10,620 bases of DNA from Clostridia bacterium (GCA_017411885.1 JAFQPF010000164.1:1-10620), one strand, 5' to 3'; positions 1 to 7,325 are shown, counted from the stretch's first letter. Translations and numbers: made by a program. The notes: a model not told the origin generated them from the sequence alone.

Positions 1-575
<575 letters not shown>

Positions 576-640
576 TCAGATTTGCGCGAATTTGTATGTC
601 TACATAAGATTATATGACACACTATTCACACATCCCCATT

Positions 641-670
641 ATTTTATCACAGTCGACGGTTATTTGTCAA
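641..670 (-). promoter_or_regulatory. Putative SigA-type promoter of gdhA
   Basis: Minus strand: -35 TTGACA at 665-670 and -10 TAAAAT at 641-646, spacer 18. Transcription would start near 634 and give a leader of about 100 nt before gdhA. A second TATAAT (minus strand, 611-616 region) lies further downstream but has no matching -35. The -35 box is part of a TTTGTC/GACAAA motif that recurs upstream. Confidence 0.6.
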
Positions 671-680
671 TAATAACACA

Positions 681-718
681 AAAGATGTTTGCGTTTTTGT
701 CAAAAAAGACAAATCTTT
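681..718. repeat. AT-rich inverted repeat upstream of the gdhA promoter
   Basis: TTTGTC (696-701) and GACAAA (708-713) form a perfect 6-bp inverted repeat around AAAAAA. An outer AAAGAT (681-686) matches ATCTTT (713-718). The same TTTGTC/GACAAA hexamer occurs again at 663-668, where it overlaps the gdhA -35, and at 757-762. It could be an operator for a regulator of gdhA, but AT-rich intergenic DNA makes such hexamers common. Confidence 0.3.
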
Positions 719-759
719 CGGTAATACACATTTTCCTCCGTAATTTTTGCGCCAACGAC

Positions 760-806
760 AAATACTGCCGAAAACAAGCAGAAATTGCCTGTTTCCGACA
801 GTATTT
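760..806 (-). terminator. Terminator hairpin after the GH89-like gene
   Basis: Arms 760-779 and 787-806 with a 7-nt loop lie 7 bases beyond the stop codon of the GH89-like gene. Read as minus-strand RNA all 20 positions pair, three of them as G-U wobbles; read as plus-strand RNA those three become A-C/C-A mismatches. This shows that the selected RNA is the minus-strand one, matching the gene's direction. The U-tract after the stem (UAUUUGUC) is short, so termination strength is uncertain. Confidence 0.65.
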
Positions 807-813
807 TTTAGGC

Positions 814-3123
814 TCAGTAAGTAAGGTCTACCGATGACGCAAGCTCTGCGAGATCAGAGATTATCTCCTTAAGGCTCTTTTCGGGCTTATCTGAGGGCTT
901 CATTTGCTCAAGAGGGGTGTTCATAAACCTTTCAAGCAAAGGCTTGCTCATCTTTGCACTCGATACGCTCTTGCGATCTTCTTCGGGAAGCATAAAGCAC
1001 TTGAAGGCGTTTTCGCTTTCGCCTACATACAGGTATTTCACCGCCTCAAAGGACGCCTGCCGGCAATAATCATCAAGGAAATTATTTTTAAGCGTCTTAT
1101 CAAAGTAATCGGGCACGGCGCATTCGCGGTTTAAGTCACAAAGAGTTTTATACATCGAATGGTCGGGTGAATGTTCAAGAAAATCGGCATATTTTCTTAT
1201 TATTGCCATATAGACGTCCTTATAGCGGACATCTACCGGCAGAGCCTTTTCAACCGTAATTATTACCTTCGCGATAATACGGTCAAGGAGGTTTTCGGTG
1301 ACCGTGCGAACTATGTCGATAACGTCACGGCGCGCAAATTCATTTTCAAGCGCAGCGTCGCTTATATCGGAAGCTGTTTCCAGAATATCTATGCAAAGCG
1401 GCATCTGCTCTATATAGCGCGGCATTTCAGCATTAAGGCAGCGGCGTCTGCGTCTTTCATTAAATATGGTATCCGGAAGTCTGACCAGCTTTTGCCACAT
1501 GCCCCGTCTTACCCACTCTGTACTGTTATATTTATCAAATTCGGGATCGCTCTCGGGACGCGTGCAGCTCCCGCCCCAATCAAGCGTTTTTATAAGCGGC
1601 AGTGCCTTCTGCCACAAGCCGTTCATTTCCTCGGCGTGCGCCTTATAACGTCTGTAAGCCATTCGCTCGGCTATTTTTTCAATAGACATCTCACAGGGAG
1701 TCCACGCATTTTCGCAGAAATATTCGAGCATAAGCGTATCGCTGTGCGAAAGCTCGGGCCAGATTATAAGTCCCTTGCACATAGGATCGTCCTTTACACT
1801 TCCGAGCCGCTCGTTTATGCGCTCGTATGCTCCGCGCAGGGTGCTTTCATTCTCATAAGCGTGGAAGATACCGAATATCCACGGAAACTTGTTTATAACC
1901 CCCCAATCGCGGTAGGTCACGATCGGATCGTCGTGGTCGGAGGTATAGTCGAGTATCACCGTACGTTCCGGATCAAGCTCGGCAACAAGTGCTCTTACCT
2001 GCTCGCTTGTCCATCTGCCGCCTATGAAATCCCAGCTTGCCACAAAAAGCTTTGAATTCGGATAACGCTCACGCAGGGACTGCGCTATCTTTCTGTAGGT
2101 CAGAAGCTTCATACGGTGGTTTTTCGCCCTGTCATCGTAAAGATGTCTTTCACCAAGTCCTATCGTATGGAAAAGCTCTGCGCCTTTATGATATTCGTTT
2201 ACGTAGGTTTCGGTAAGCTTTAGGTAATTGTCAAGATTTCTCTTATCGCGTATATCCCATACACGGCAGTTATCGTGCCCCGAATAATAGCTTGTCGTTT
2301 CTTCGAAGAAGGTTGGCTTGCAGTTTTCAAGAAAATCCACGGGAGTCGGCGAATACCAATGCGTCATCGTACCGCAATCCTCGGGATGCATTATGTCGTT
2401 AAGCATCGCGTAATCCATTATACGCTTTCTGAGTATTCCGCGGTATTCAAGCGGCCAGAAGCCGCGCCTGTCGTTATATCCGGTACGTAATTGTTTTTCG
2501 TCTGCAGTCGGATAAGCAACGTCATCCGGAAAAGCGCGCTGAAAAATATCGTCAACTCCGATCCTGAGCATAAAAAAGTTCAGACGCTTTTTTACCATCC
2601 AGTCGATCTCTCTCTTCCAGTCCTCATACCCCCAATGCTCCGCCTGATACCGCTTAAGTCCGCGATGGGCGAAATATCTGAGTCCGCGATAGGAAAAGTG
2701 AGGTGCGCTTACTCTGTTGTATTCGTCGGGAAGCACTATAAAGTCAAGTTTATTTATAACGTCACCGTCCCAGAAATAGTGACAGTCGGCAAAGGTTTCA
2801 AAAAAATCGTATATCGCATATAGCGTTGAACGCACACGTCCGCCCGCAAGCAATATCACACGTCTGTTATCAAGCTCTGTGATACGCAAAAGATAATCGT
2901 CGGTGCCGTAGCGTATCCCAAGAAGATCTATCTCATCCTCAAGCATACGCTCTGCGAGATACGAGTTCACAGCATCGTTTCCAATTATAACTATGTCATC
3001 GTTATAATCGCCTGAATCGGCAAGCTCAAGGCGTACGCCCGTAACCCTTTCATACATATCCGCAAAGGTTTGTGCGGCAAAAAGATAACCCTTTTCTCCA
3101 AGATCGGGTTTTATTATTTTCAT
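814..3123 (-). CDS. GH89-like (alpha-N-acetylglucosaminidase-like) glycoside hydrolase, predicted cytoplasmic
   Basis: 769 aa. Residues 1-135 form the alpha/beta domain that precedes the barrel in several hydrolase families (for example GRVRSTLYAIYDFFE, 95-109). Residues 140-475 read like a divergent NAGLU/GH89 barrel: SYRGLRYFAHRGLKRYQAEH (144-163) with EDWKREIDWM (167-176), GLGERHLYDD (322-331), TVILDYTSDHDDP (388-400), PWIFGIFHAYENES (414-427) and GLIIWPELSHSD (451-462). Glu325 and Glu457 are the candidate acid/base and nucleophile; their spacing of 132 is close to the 130 between E316 and E446 of human NAGLU. Residues 475-769 are a helical C-terminal region, as in GH89. There is no signal peptide or membrane segment, so the substrate should be an imported alpha-GlcNAc-capped (or related) oligosaccharide or glycoside. 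ATG at 3121-3123 has GGAGGTGG six bases upstream. The gene is divergent from an AraC regulator. Identity is too low to be sure of the exact specificity. Confidence 0.75.
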   Translation of the reverse strand: MKIIKPDLGEKGYLFAAQTFADMYERVTGVRLELADSGDYNDDIVIIGNDAVNSYLAERMLEDEIDLLGIRYGTDDYLLRITELDNRRVILLAGGRVRSTLYAIYDFFETFADCHYFWDGDVINKLDFIVLPDEYNRVSAPHFSYRGLRYFAHRGLKRYQAEHWGYEDWKREIDWMVKKRLNFFMLRIGVDDIFQRAFPDDVAYPTADEKQLRTGYNDRRGFWPLEYRGILRKRIMDYAMLNDIMHPEDCGTMTHWYSPTPVDFLENCKPTFFEETTSYYSGHDNCRVWDIRDKRNLDNYLKLTETYVNEYHKGAELFHTIGLGERHLYDDRAKNHRMKLLTYRKIAQSLRERYPNSKLFVASWDFIGGRWTSEQVRALVAELDPERTVILDYTSDHDDPIVTYRDWGVINKFPWIFGIFHAYENESTLRGAYERINERLGSVKDDPMCKGLIIWPELSHSDTLMLEYFCENAWTPCEMSIEKIAERMAYRRYKAHAEEMNGLWQKALPLIKTLDWGGSCTRPESDPEFDKYNSTEWVRRGMWQKLVRLPDTIFNERRRRRCLNAEMPRYIEQMPLCIDILETASDISDAALENEFARRDVIDIVRTVTENLLDRIIAKVIITVEKALPVDVRYKDVYMAIIRKYADFLEHSPDHSMYKTLCDLNRECAVPDYFDKTLKNNFLDDYCRQASFEAVKYLYVGESENAFKCFMLPEEDRKSVSSAKMSKPLLERFMNTPLEQMKPSDKPEKSLKEIISDLAELASSVDLTY

Positions 3124-3148
3124 TTGACCACCTCCGTTTTATAGCTTA

Positions 3149-3176
3149 ATCTTACCACAATCAAAGCCTGTGTAAA
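3149..3176 (-). promoter_or_regulatory. Putative promoter of the GH89-like gene
   Basis: Minus strand TTTACA (3171-3176), spacer 16, TAAGAT (3149-3154). It sits in the 170-bp divergent gap shared with the AraC regulator. The boxes are imperfect, as expected if an activator is needed. Confidence 0.35.
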
Positions 3177-3217
3177 ATGGGATATCCGATAATATTTTTG
3201 TGATTTTGGAAACTATG

Positions 3218-3247
3218 TTGACTTTGACGTGCTTTATGTGTTAAAAT
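3218..3247 (+). promoter_or_regulatory. Putative promoter of the AraC-family regulator
   Basis: Plus strand TTGACT (3218-3223), spacer 18, TAAAAT (3242-3247), about 45 bases before the regulator's start codon. A second, overlapping TTGACG lies at 3224-3229. Confidence 0.45.
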
Positions 3248-3293
3248 TGAAATATAAGCTGAAAAACAAATTCTTTCGGATAAAGGGATAGGT

Positions 3294-4061
3294 ATGTTTT
3301 TTGAAAATGACAACTTCAGCGCCGAAAAGATCTCGTCGTTACACTTAAACAGAGCCGCGGGCGCGGGAAACTCGGGCACTCGCGTACATTATGCTCTTTC
3401 GTACAGAGTAGTCGGCAACAGTATCTTCCGCGAAAACATACGCGATACGAAAAAGGTCTTCGAAGCAAAAAGCGACAGCATCATACTTGTACCGCCAAGT
3501 GCCTCCTACAGGCTTGAAAACGAACAAGAGGAGCTTTTTGTAATACACTTTATGTGCGAAGACAGGATAGCCGATGAGATCAAGCTATTCTACGTCTATG
3601 ATAAGGAAAAGGTAAAAACGCTTTTTTGCGATATTCACACAGCGTTTATTCAAAAGCAGCCGGGCTACAAGCATAAGGTAAAATACCTCTTTTACAAGCT
3701 TGTATACACGCTTGAAGCCGAGTACGCGCATATGGGTTCGTCCTTGACAAACAAATATATAACAAGTGCCTTGAGCTATATAAACGAGCATATGTGCGAG
3801 CCGGGCTTCACAGCTCTTTCGGTATCAGATCATCTGAACATCAGCCCGGTGTATTTGCGCAAGCTGTTTTCTTCCGCCTTTGCCTGCTCACCGAAAAGCT
3901 ATATAGACAGAGCAAAAACAGAACGCGCACTTACTCTTTTGGGAAGCGGAGAATATACTGTCAGCGAGGTCAGCGAGATGTGCGGCTTTTCGGATACTTA
4001 TTATTTCAGCTCTTTTATAAAAAAGCATACGGGAAACTCCCCGAAGCATCATTTAGACTGA
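3294..4061 (+). CDS. AraC/XylS-family transcriptional regulator
   Basis: 255 aa. The N-terminal part (about 25-145) has the cupin-like pattern of AraC ligand-binding domains (HYALSYRVVGNSIFRENI, then SIILVPPSASYRLE at 62-75 and ELFVIHFMCED). The C-terminal part holds the two helix-turn-helix units: 173-194 (FTALSVSDHLNISPVYLRKLF) and 222-244 (TVSEVSEMCGFSDTYYFSSFI), with the linker PKSYIDRAKTERALTLL between them and the closing HTGNSPKHH. Start ATG follows AGGGATAGGT. The gene points away from the GH89-like hydrolase, the usual arrangement for a sugar-responsive activator beside its target; regulation of that gene is inference. A hairpin follows 19 bases after the stop. Confidence 0.93.
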   Translation: MFFENDNFSAEKISSLHLNRAAGAGNSGTRVHYALSYRVVGNSIFRENIRDTKKVFEAKSDSIILVPPSASYRLENEQEELFVIHFMCEDRIADEIKLFYVYDKEKVKTLFCDIHTAFIQKQPGYKHKVKYLFYKLVYTLEAEYAHMGSSLTNKYITSALSYINEHMCEPGFTALSVSDHLNISPVYLRKLFSSAFACSPKSYIDRAKTERALTLLGSGEYTVSEVSEMCGFSDTYYFSSFIKKHTGNSPKHHLD

Positions 4062-4080
4062 ATAGAATCACAAAGAACGG

Positions 4081-4115
4081 TAAACCCTTTCATAAAAGGA
4101 TTATGAAAGGGTTTA
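4081..4115 (+). terminator. Perfect 15-bp hairpin: terminator of the regulator and/or RBS-sequestering element
   Basis: Arms 4081-4095 (TAAACCCTTTCATAA) and 4101-4115 are exact reverse complements around loop AAGGA. The 3' arm carries GAAAGGG (4105-4111), which is the only good ribosome binding site for the methyltransferase starting at 4119. Followed by UUUAU, so it can act as an intrinsic terminator for the upstream gene, although the U-run is short. No promoter is visible between hairpin and methyltransferase, so read-through transcripts would carry the ribosome site in a folded form. Confidence 0.65.
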
Positions 4116-4118
4116 TTT

Positions 4119-4961
4119 ATGTCTGCAAGCACTCTTTTAAGATTAAACCGTTTATTCAAGCCGGTCGTGCATCCGTTCAACACGCAAAACAAGGGCACTA
4201 AAAGCTACAGTCAATGGGAATACGAGCGCGCACCGAAGGCACTCGGGCATTTTGCTAAAGCTTTTGACGAAAGGGAGATACTTGAAAACAAGCACGTGCT
4301 TGACATAGGTGCAGGCGCTTGCGGAAAGTCTGTATACTATCTGAGCCGCGGCGCAAAAAGCGTTACGGCAATAGATATTGTCACTGATTATAAGAAGCAG
4401 GCAGAAGAATTTGCCGCGCTCCACGGCGTGGAGGATAAATTTTCATTTAAGGTATGCGATGCCGCCGATATGCCGTTTGAGGAAAACTCTTTTGACTCGG
4501 TCATTATGAACGATGCTATGGAGCACGTGGCTCTTCCCGCAAAGGTGCTTGACGAGGTGTTCCGCGTGCTGAAGCCGCGCGGCAGGCTTTATATAAATTT
4601 TCCGCCCTACAATCACCCGTACGGCGCGCATCTTACAGATACGATAGCGATTCCCTGGGTGCATCTGTTTTTTAACGAGCAGGCGCTTATTTCCGCTTAT
4701 AAAAAATCGGTGTCAGAGCTTGATGACGCAGAAAAAAGAATAAGCTTTCGTATATCAAAGGACGAAAACGGCAAGGAATATTTTTCATATATAAACAAGA
4801 TGAGCGCAAGGCGGTTTAAGGATATATGTGAAAGATCCTCTCTTATTCCGATATATTACCGCGAAGCTCCTCTGCGCCCGTATCTTTCCCGACTTTCACG
4901 GCTCAGATTCACCAACGAGGCATTTATCGGATGCGTTATATGCGTGCTTGAAAAGCAATAG
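4119..4961 (+). CDS. Class I SAM-dependent methyltransferase (Methyltransf_11 type), substrate unknown
   Basis: 280 aa, no signal peptide or membrane segment. Motif I VLDIGAGACGKSVYYLS (60-76) binds SAM, followed by the acidic strand end AIDIVTDY (84-91), DAADMPFEENSFDSVIMNDA (114-133) and EHVALPAKVLDEVFRVLKPRGRLYINF (start 135). The N-terminus HPFNTQNKGTKSYSQWEYERA (from 18) and the insertion 165-235, which contains the IPWVHLFF segment and a charged helix, lie outside the core fold and probably bind the acceptor. The family covers lipid, sugar and small-molecule methylases, so no substrate is assigned. The start at 4119 is set by GAAAGGG seven bases upstream and by the N-terminal motif; no other in-frame ATG occurs before residue 118. 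It lies 57 bases after the AraC gene. Confidence 0.88.
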   Translation: MSASTLLRLNRLFKPVVHPFNTQNKGTKSYSQWEYERAPKALGHFAKAFDEREILENKHVLDIGAGACGKSVYYLSRGAKSVTAIDIVTDYKKQAEEFAALHGVEDKFSFKVCDAADMPFEENSFDSVIMNDAMEHVALPAKVLDEVFRVLKPRGRLYINFPPYNHPYGAHLTDTIAIPWVHLFFNEQALISAYKKSVSELDDAEKRISFRISKDENGKEYFSYINKMSARRFKDICERSSLIPIYYREAPLRPYLSRLSRLRFTNEAFIGCVICVLEKQ

Positions 4962-4963
4962 AA

Positions 4964-4987
4964 AAGCAGGAGCTTTTGCTCCTGCTT
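4964..4987. terminator. Bidirectional intrinsic terminator
   Basis: AAGCAGGAGC-TTTT-GCTCCTGCTT: perfect 10-bp stem with a 4-nt loop between the convergent methyltransferase (stop at 4959-4961) and popT-like gene (stop at 4992-4994). T-rich sequence follows on both strands (TATGTTTATT on plus, TTTTC on minus). Confidence 0.85.
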
Positions 4988-4991
4988 ATGT

Positions 4992-5837
4992 TTATTCCAT
5001 CTGTGCTTTTTTGGCAAGGACCGGGCAAACAACGCTTACCACCGCCGCTATCGCTACGCCGGCAAGCAGACATATCAGCGCTAAAATCCCCTGTGTTACC
5101 GATTCAAAGCTGTACGGAATTATAGGTATAGTCGTTGCTATAACGATTCCGATTATTATATGGCTTGCTACCGAATGATGACGCTCGTAAAGTCTGCTTA
5201 CACCGCGCGAAAGAAGTATTATCGTAAGCACGATACCAATAAGTATCGGCAAAAGCACGTCAAGCCTTAAATCCGAAACTCCGTCCACCATCGGCTGATA
5301 AAGTCCTAAAAAGATAAGCGTGGACGATGAGCTGAGTCCGGGCACTACAATACTTATTCCCCACACAACTCCGCATATAAAGTACGAGATTATATTAGGC
5401 TCGATACTAATGCTTTTACCAAGCTTTAAGTACATAAGAACTACTGTAAAAACAAGCGTTACGGTTATAAGGGCTGTCCAAGATGCCTTTGTTCTCGGCG
5501 TTTTACCCGCATCCTTCCACATATCGGGAAGCGTTCCTATGATAAGTCCGGCGAACACGCAGGTTGCAAGGGTACTGTTGGATTCCATAAAGCCTGCAAC
5601 AAGCTTTGCAAGGCACAAAAAGCCTGCGGCAGAGCCAAGTGCAAGCGGTACTATAAGCTTAAGATTAGGCACAAGCCTGTGTATCGGATCGGCAAGAGTA
5701 TTGACAAGCGGCTTATAAAAGCCGAATATCACACAAAGCACACCGCCGCTGATCCCGGGCAGTATACCGCCTACTCCTATGAGCATCGATTCAAGAAATA
5801 CTATTATAAAATACGCGGGAGAAAAGCTTTTTTTCAT
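4992..5837 (-). CDS. popT: DUF368 / PopT-family polyprenyl-phosphate transporter
   Basis: 281 aa integral membrane protein with about eight hydrophobic segments. It shows the two internally repeated DUF368 signatures: ESMLIGVGGILPGISGGVLC (16-35) with FGFYKPLV (38-45), and GVVWGISIVVPGLSSSSTLI (156-175) with LGLYQPMV (177-184). DUF368 proteins are established as PopT, one of two families (with DedA/UptA) that return undecaprenyl phosphate to the inner leaflet for reuse in cell-wall synthesis. The second signature has PGLSSSS where the first has PGISGG. ATG at 5835-5837 has AAAGGA 11 bases upstream, a rather long spacing. It follows thiN by 58 bp on the same strand and has its own promoter candidate, so co-transcription with thiN is possible but not required. 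Gene symbol follows the family name. Confidence 0.9.
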   Translation of the reverse strand: MKKSFSPAYFIIVFLESMLIGVGGILPGISGGVLCVIFGFYKPLVNTLADPIHRLVPNLKLIVPLALGSAAGFLCLAKLVAGFMESNSTLATCVFAGLIIGTLPDMWKDAGKTPRTKASWTALITVTLVFTVVLMYLKLGKSISIEPNIISYFICGVVWGISIVVPGLSSSSTLIFLGLYQPMVDGVSDLRLDVLLPILIGIVLTIILLSRGVSRLYERHHSVASHIIIGIVIATTIPIIPYSFESVTQGILALICLLAGVAIAAVVSVVCPVLAKKAQME

Positions 5838-5870
5838 TGTCTTGTTTTTCCTTTTGGTTACTATGTTAAA

Positions 5871-5899
5871 ATTTTACAACAAGCGTATAAACCCATCAA
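5871..5899 (-). promoter_or_regulatory. Putative promoter of the popT-like gene
   Basis: Minus strand TTGATG (5894-5899), spacer 17, TAAAAT (5871-5876). The -35 box overlaps the stop codon of thiN (5896-5898). No terminator is visible between thiN and this gene. Confidence 0.55.
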
Positions 5900-6588
5900 A
5901 AATAAAGGTTAAATTTTTGGTTAACAGAGCTTTCTTTCTCCGTGTTATTTTCAATAAAGCGCGTGCTGTCGGTGCCGATATATACAAGAAGCTCACCCTC
6001 TGTGACTGAGATCTCAGCGCACTCGTCTTTTGTTTCGTTGCTGACTCCAAGCGGAAAGGCATTTTCAAGGCTTGCTCCGTCCAGCGTATATTTAAGACCT
6101 TTTTCATTTACTCCGAGAGCACTTTCCGAAAGCGAGAAAACAGATACGGGAGTCCTTATTTTGCCATGAAGCAATGCCGTCTGATCCTTGATGACAAAAA
6201 GCACCTCGTCACCGTTAAGCAAAAATCCCATCGCGCCTTTCCTTGCGATATAGGAAAGCATCTGAATGTTCGCCAAAGTATGGTCAAGCCTGCCACCGAG
6301 TCCGCCGAGGATGAATATCCTTTTTGCGCCGAGCGAAAGTGCTTTTTTTACAGCGTACGCGGTATCGGTATCGTCCTTTTCCACCGGCAGACGCTCAAGC
6401 GAGCGATGGCTTGGCACGCTACCGAGAGAATCAAAGTCGCCGATGACGTAATCGCACTCTATTCCCTTTTGATTTGCCCATAGGTAGCCCTTGTCGGCGG
6501 CGATCACAAGATCAGATTCGCGCTTTTTGTATTCGCTTTTTTCAATCGGTGCCGCCGCTATTATAACGGCGTTTGTATACTTACCCAT
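5896..6588 (-). CDS. thiN: Thiamin pyrophosphokinase
   Basis: Transfers pyrophosphate from ATP to thiamin to give thiamin diphosphate (EC 2.7.6.2) in the cytosol. 230 aa, slightly longer than the usual 210 or so because of a polar C-terminal tail (FIENNTEKESSVNQKFNLYF). Family motifs in order: VIAADKGYLWANQ (28-40), CDYVIGDFDSLG (45-56) with the metal-binding acidic pair, PVEKDDTDTAYAV (68-80), and LGGLGGRLDHTLANIQML (94-111). Residues 120-208 are the beta-rich substrate-binding domain. ATG at 6586-6588 follows GAGGGGAA five bases upstream. It lies 75 bp downstream of thiT, which supplies its substrate, and has its own promoter candidate inside the gap, so it may be made even when the TPP riboswitch is off. 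Confidence 0.97.
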   Translation of the reverse strand: MGKYTNAVIIAAAPIEKSEYKKRESDLVIAADKGYLWANQKGIECDYVIGDFDSLGSVPSHRSLERLPVEKDDTDTAYAVKKALSLGAKRIFILGGLGGRLDHTLANIQMLSYIARKGAMGFLLNGDEVLFVIKDQTALLHGKIRTPVSVFSLSESALGVNEKGLKYTLDGASLENAFPLGVSNETKDECAEISVTEGELLVYIGTDSTRFIENNTEKESSVNQKFNLYF

Positions 6589-6616
6589 ATTCCCCTCACT
6601 TTTCTTACTAAGCTAC

Positions 6617-6645
6617 AGTATAGCACATCGGGCAGACCCCGTCAA
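6617..6645 (-). promoter_or_regulatory. Putative thiN promoter overlapping a hairpin
   Basis: Minus strand TTGACG (6640-6645), spacer 17, TATACT (6617-6622). Transcription would start near 6610, about 22 bases before thiN. The -35 hexamer lies mostly in the loop of the inverted repeat 6627-6657. Confidence 0.6.
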
Positions 6646-6657
6646 GGTCTGCCCGAT
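6627..6657 (-). terminator. 12-bp inverted repeat between thiT and thiN
   Basis: Perfect arms ATCGGGCAGACC (6627-6638) and GGTCTGCCCGAT (6646-6657), loop of 7. It follows thiT by 6 bases, where a terminator is expected. On the minus strand no U-run follows (GTGCTATAC), so it may instead be a partial terminator, an mRNA 3'-end stabiliser or an operator over the thiN promoter. Confidence 0.5.
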
Positions 6658-6663
6658 ATAATT

Positions 6664-7245
6664 TTATTTCCGCTTCATAGGCTTAAGCGTCACGGGGTCT
6701 ACGGCTATACACATAACAACTATGATAACCGTAGTCAGAACAGCATTCGGTATCATATAGCTTGCATTATAGGTAAGCGAATATACCCACACGTTCATAC
6801 CCTCCGGTGCGTAAGAGCCCCAGAGAAGAACGCCCGAAAGAAAGCTGCACAAAAATCTGACAAGCGTAACTGTAAGCGCACCGACTGCATAGCCTGCCAG
6901 GCGGAATCTTTCGCCAAACGGCTTTGCGATTATATCAGCGCCTCCGAGAAGTGCGAACGCAAGAACGTAGTCGAGAAATACACACAAAAGAGTCGCTGTG
7001 ACAGTTCCTGCGGGAGGAGCGTACCAGCCGAGAAGCATCTGTACGGCGGCATGAATAATACCTGCCGAAAGTCCCCATTTCGCTCCCCTGCGATAGGAAT
7101 AATAGATGATCGGGATCATGGCAACGGTAATAGAGCCTCCCTGCGGCCATGACGGCAGCGGAAGCAGATCAAGCACAACGGTCAGCGCGACCATAAGCGC
7201 GCCCTCGACCATGGCAAGAAGATTTGTTTTGGTTTTGTTTTTCAT
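6664..7245 (-). CDS. thiT: ThiT, thiamin-binding S-component of an ECF transporter
   Basis: 193 aa, six hydrophobic segments. Membrane subunit that binds thiamin and pairs with the shared EcfA/A'/T module, which is not in this window. Family signatures: DLLPLPSWPQGGSITVAMIP (26-45), YRRGAKWGLSAGI (51-63), LDYVLAFALLG (91-101), RFLCSFLSGVLLWGSYAPEG (130-149) and VYSLTYNASYMIPNA (154-168). Aligned without gaps to Lactococcus lactis ThiT, the binding residues W133, Y146 and N151 correspond to Trp142, Tyr155 and Asn160 here, but His125 corresponds to Ser134. Asp92 stands where the glutamate E84 is. AAGGAGG (7254-7260) lies eight bases before ATG 7243-7245. Expression is controlled by the TPP riboswitch and terminator directly upstream. 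Confidence 0.95.
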   Translation of the reverse strand: MKNKTKTNLLAMVEGALMVALTVVLDLLPLPSWPQGGSITVAMIPIIYYSYRRGAKWGLSAGIIHAAVQMLLGWYAPPAGTVTATLLCVFLDYVLAFALLGGADIIAKPFGERFRLAGYAVGALTVTLVRFLCSFLSGVLLWGSYAPEGMNVWVYSLTYNASYMIPNAVLTTVIIVVMCIAVDPVTLKPMKRK

Positions 7246-7257
7246 AAAAGAAACCTC

Positions 7258-7314
7258 CTTCAGAATAAAAAATCAACCGCACGAAAACTCCGTGCGGTTT
7301 GATATATTCTGAAG
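7258..7314 (-). terminator. Riboswitch expression platform: terminator hairpin nested in an SD-masking outer stem
   Basis: Inner stem: arms 7291-7299 and 7275-7283 (minus AACCGCACG/CGTGCGGTT, loop GGAGTTT-like) followed by GATTTTTT, a strong intrinsic terminator. Outer stem: 7305-7314 pairs perfectly over 10 bp with 7258-7267, and its 3' arm covers the first three bases (AAG) of the thiT ribosome binding site AAGGAGG. Termination and partial masking of translation start could both result. The inner stem's 3' half can instead pair with 7418-7432 next to the aptamer. Confidence 0.85.
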
Positions 7315-7325
7315 CTGCAGTCATC

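Noticed and set aside
611..616. TATAAT on the minus strand as a second gdhA promoter
   Set aside because: No -35-like hexamer at 16-18 bases upstream; the TTGACA/TAAAAT pair at 641-670 is better.
1171..2055. Long open frame of 294 codons on the plus strand
   Set aside because: It lies wholly antisense to the GH89-like gene, has no recognisable motif or good ribosome site, and is explained by the codon bias of the gene beneath it.
3794..4201. Plus-strand open frame spanning the AraC C-terminus and methyltransferase start
   Set aside because: It overlaps two well-supported genes in another frame and lacks any family motif.
4101..4201. Small open frame starting at ATG 4103 in the hairpin with AAAGGA before it
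   Set aside because: The spacing of 2 bases from AAAGGA to ATG is too short, the frame is open only by chance and overlaps the methyltransferase.
5320..5718. Plus-strand open frame of 132 codons
   Set aside because: Antisense shadow of the DUF368/PopT gene; composition mirrors the membrane segments on the other strand.
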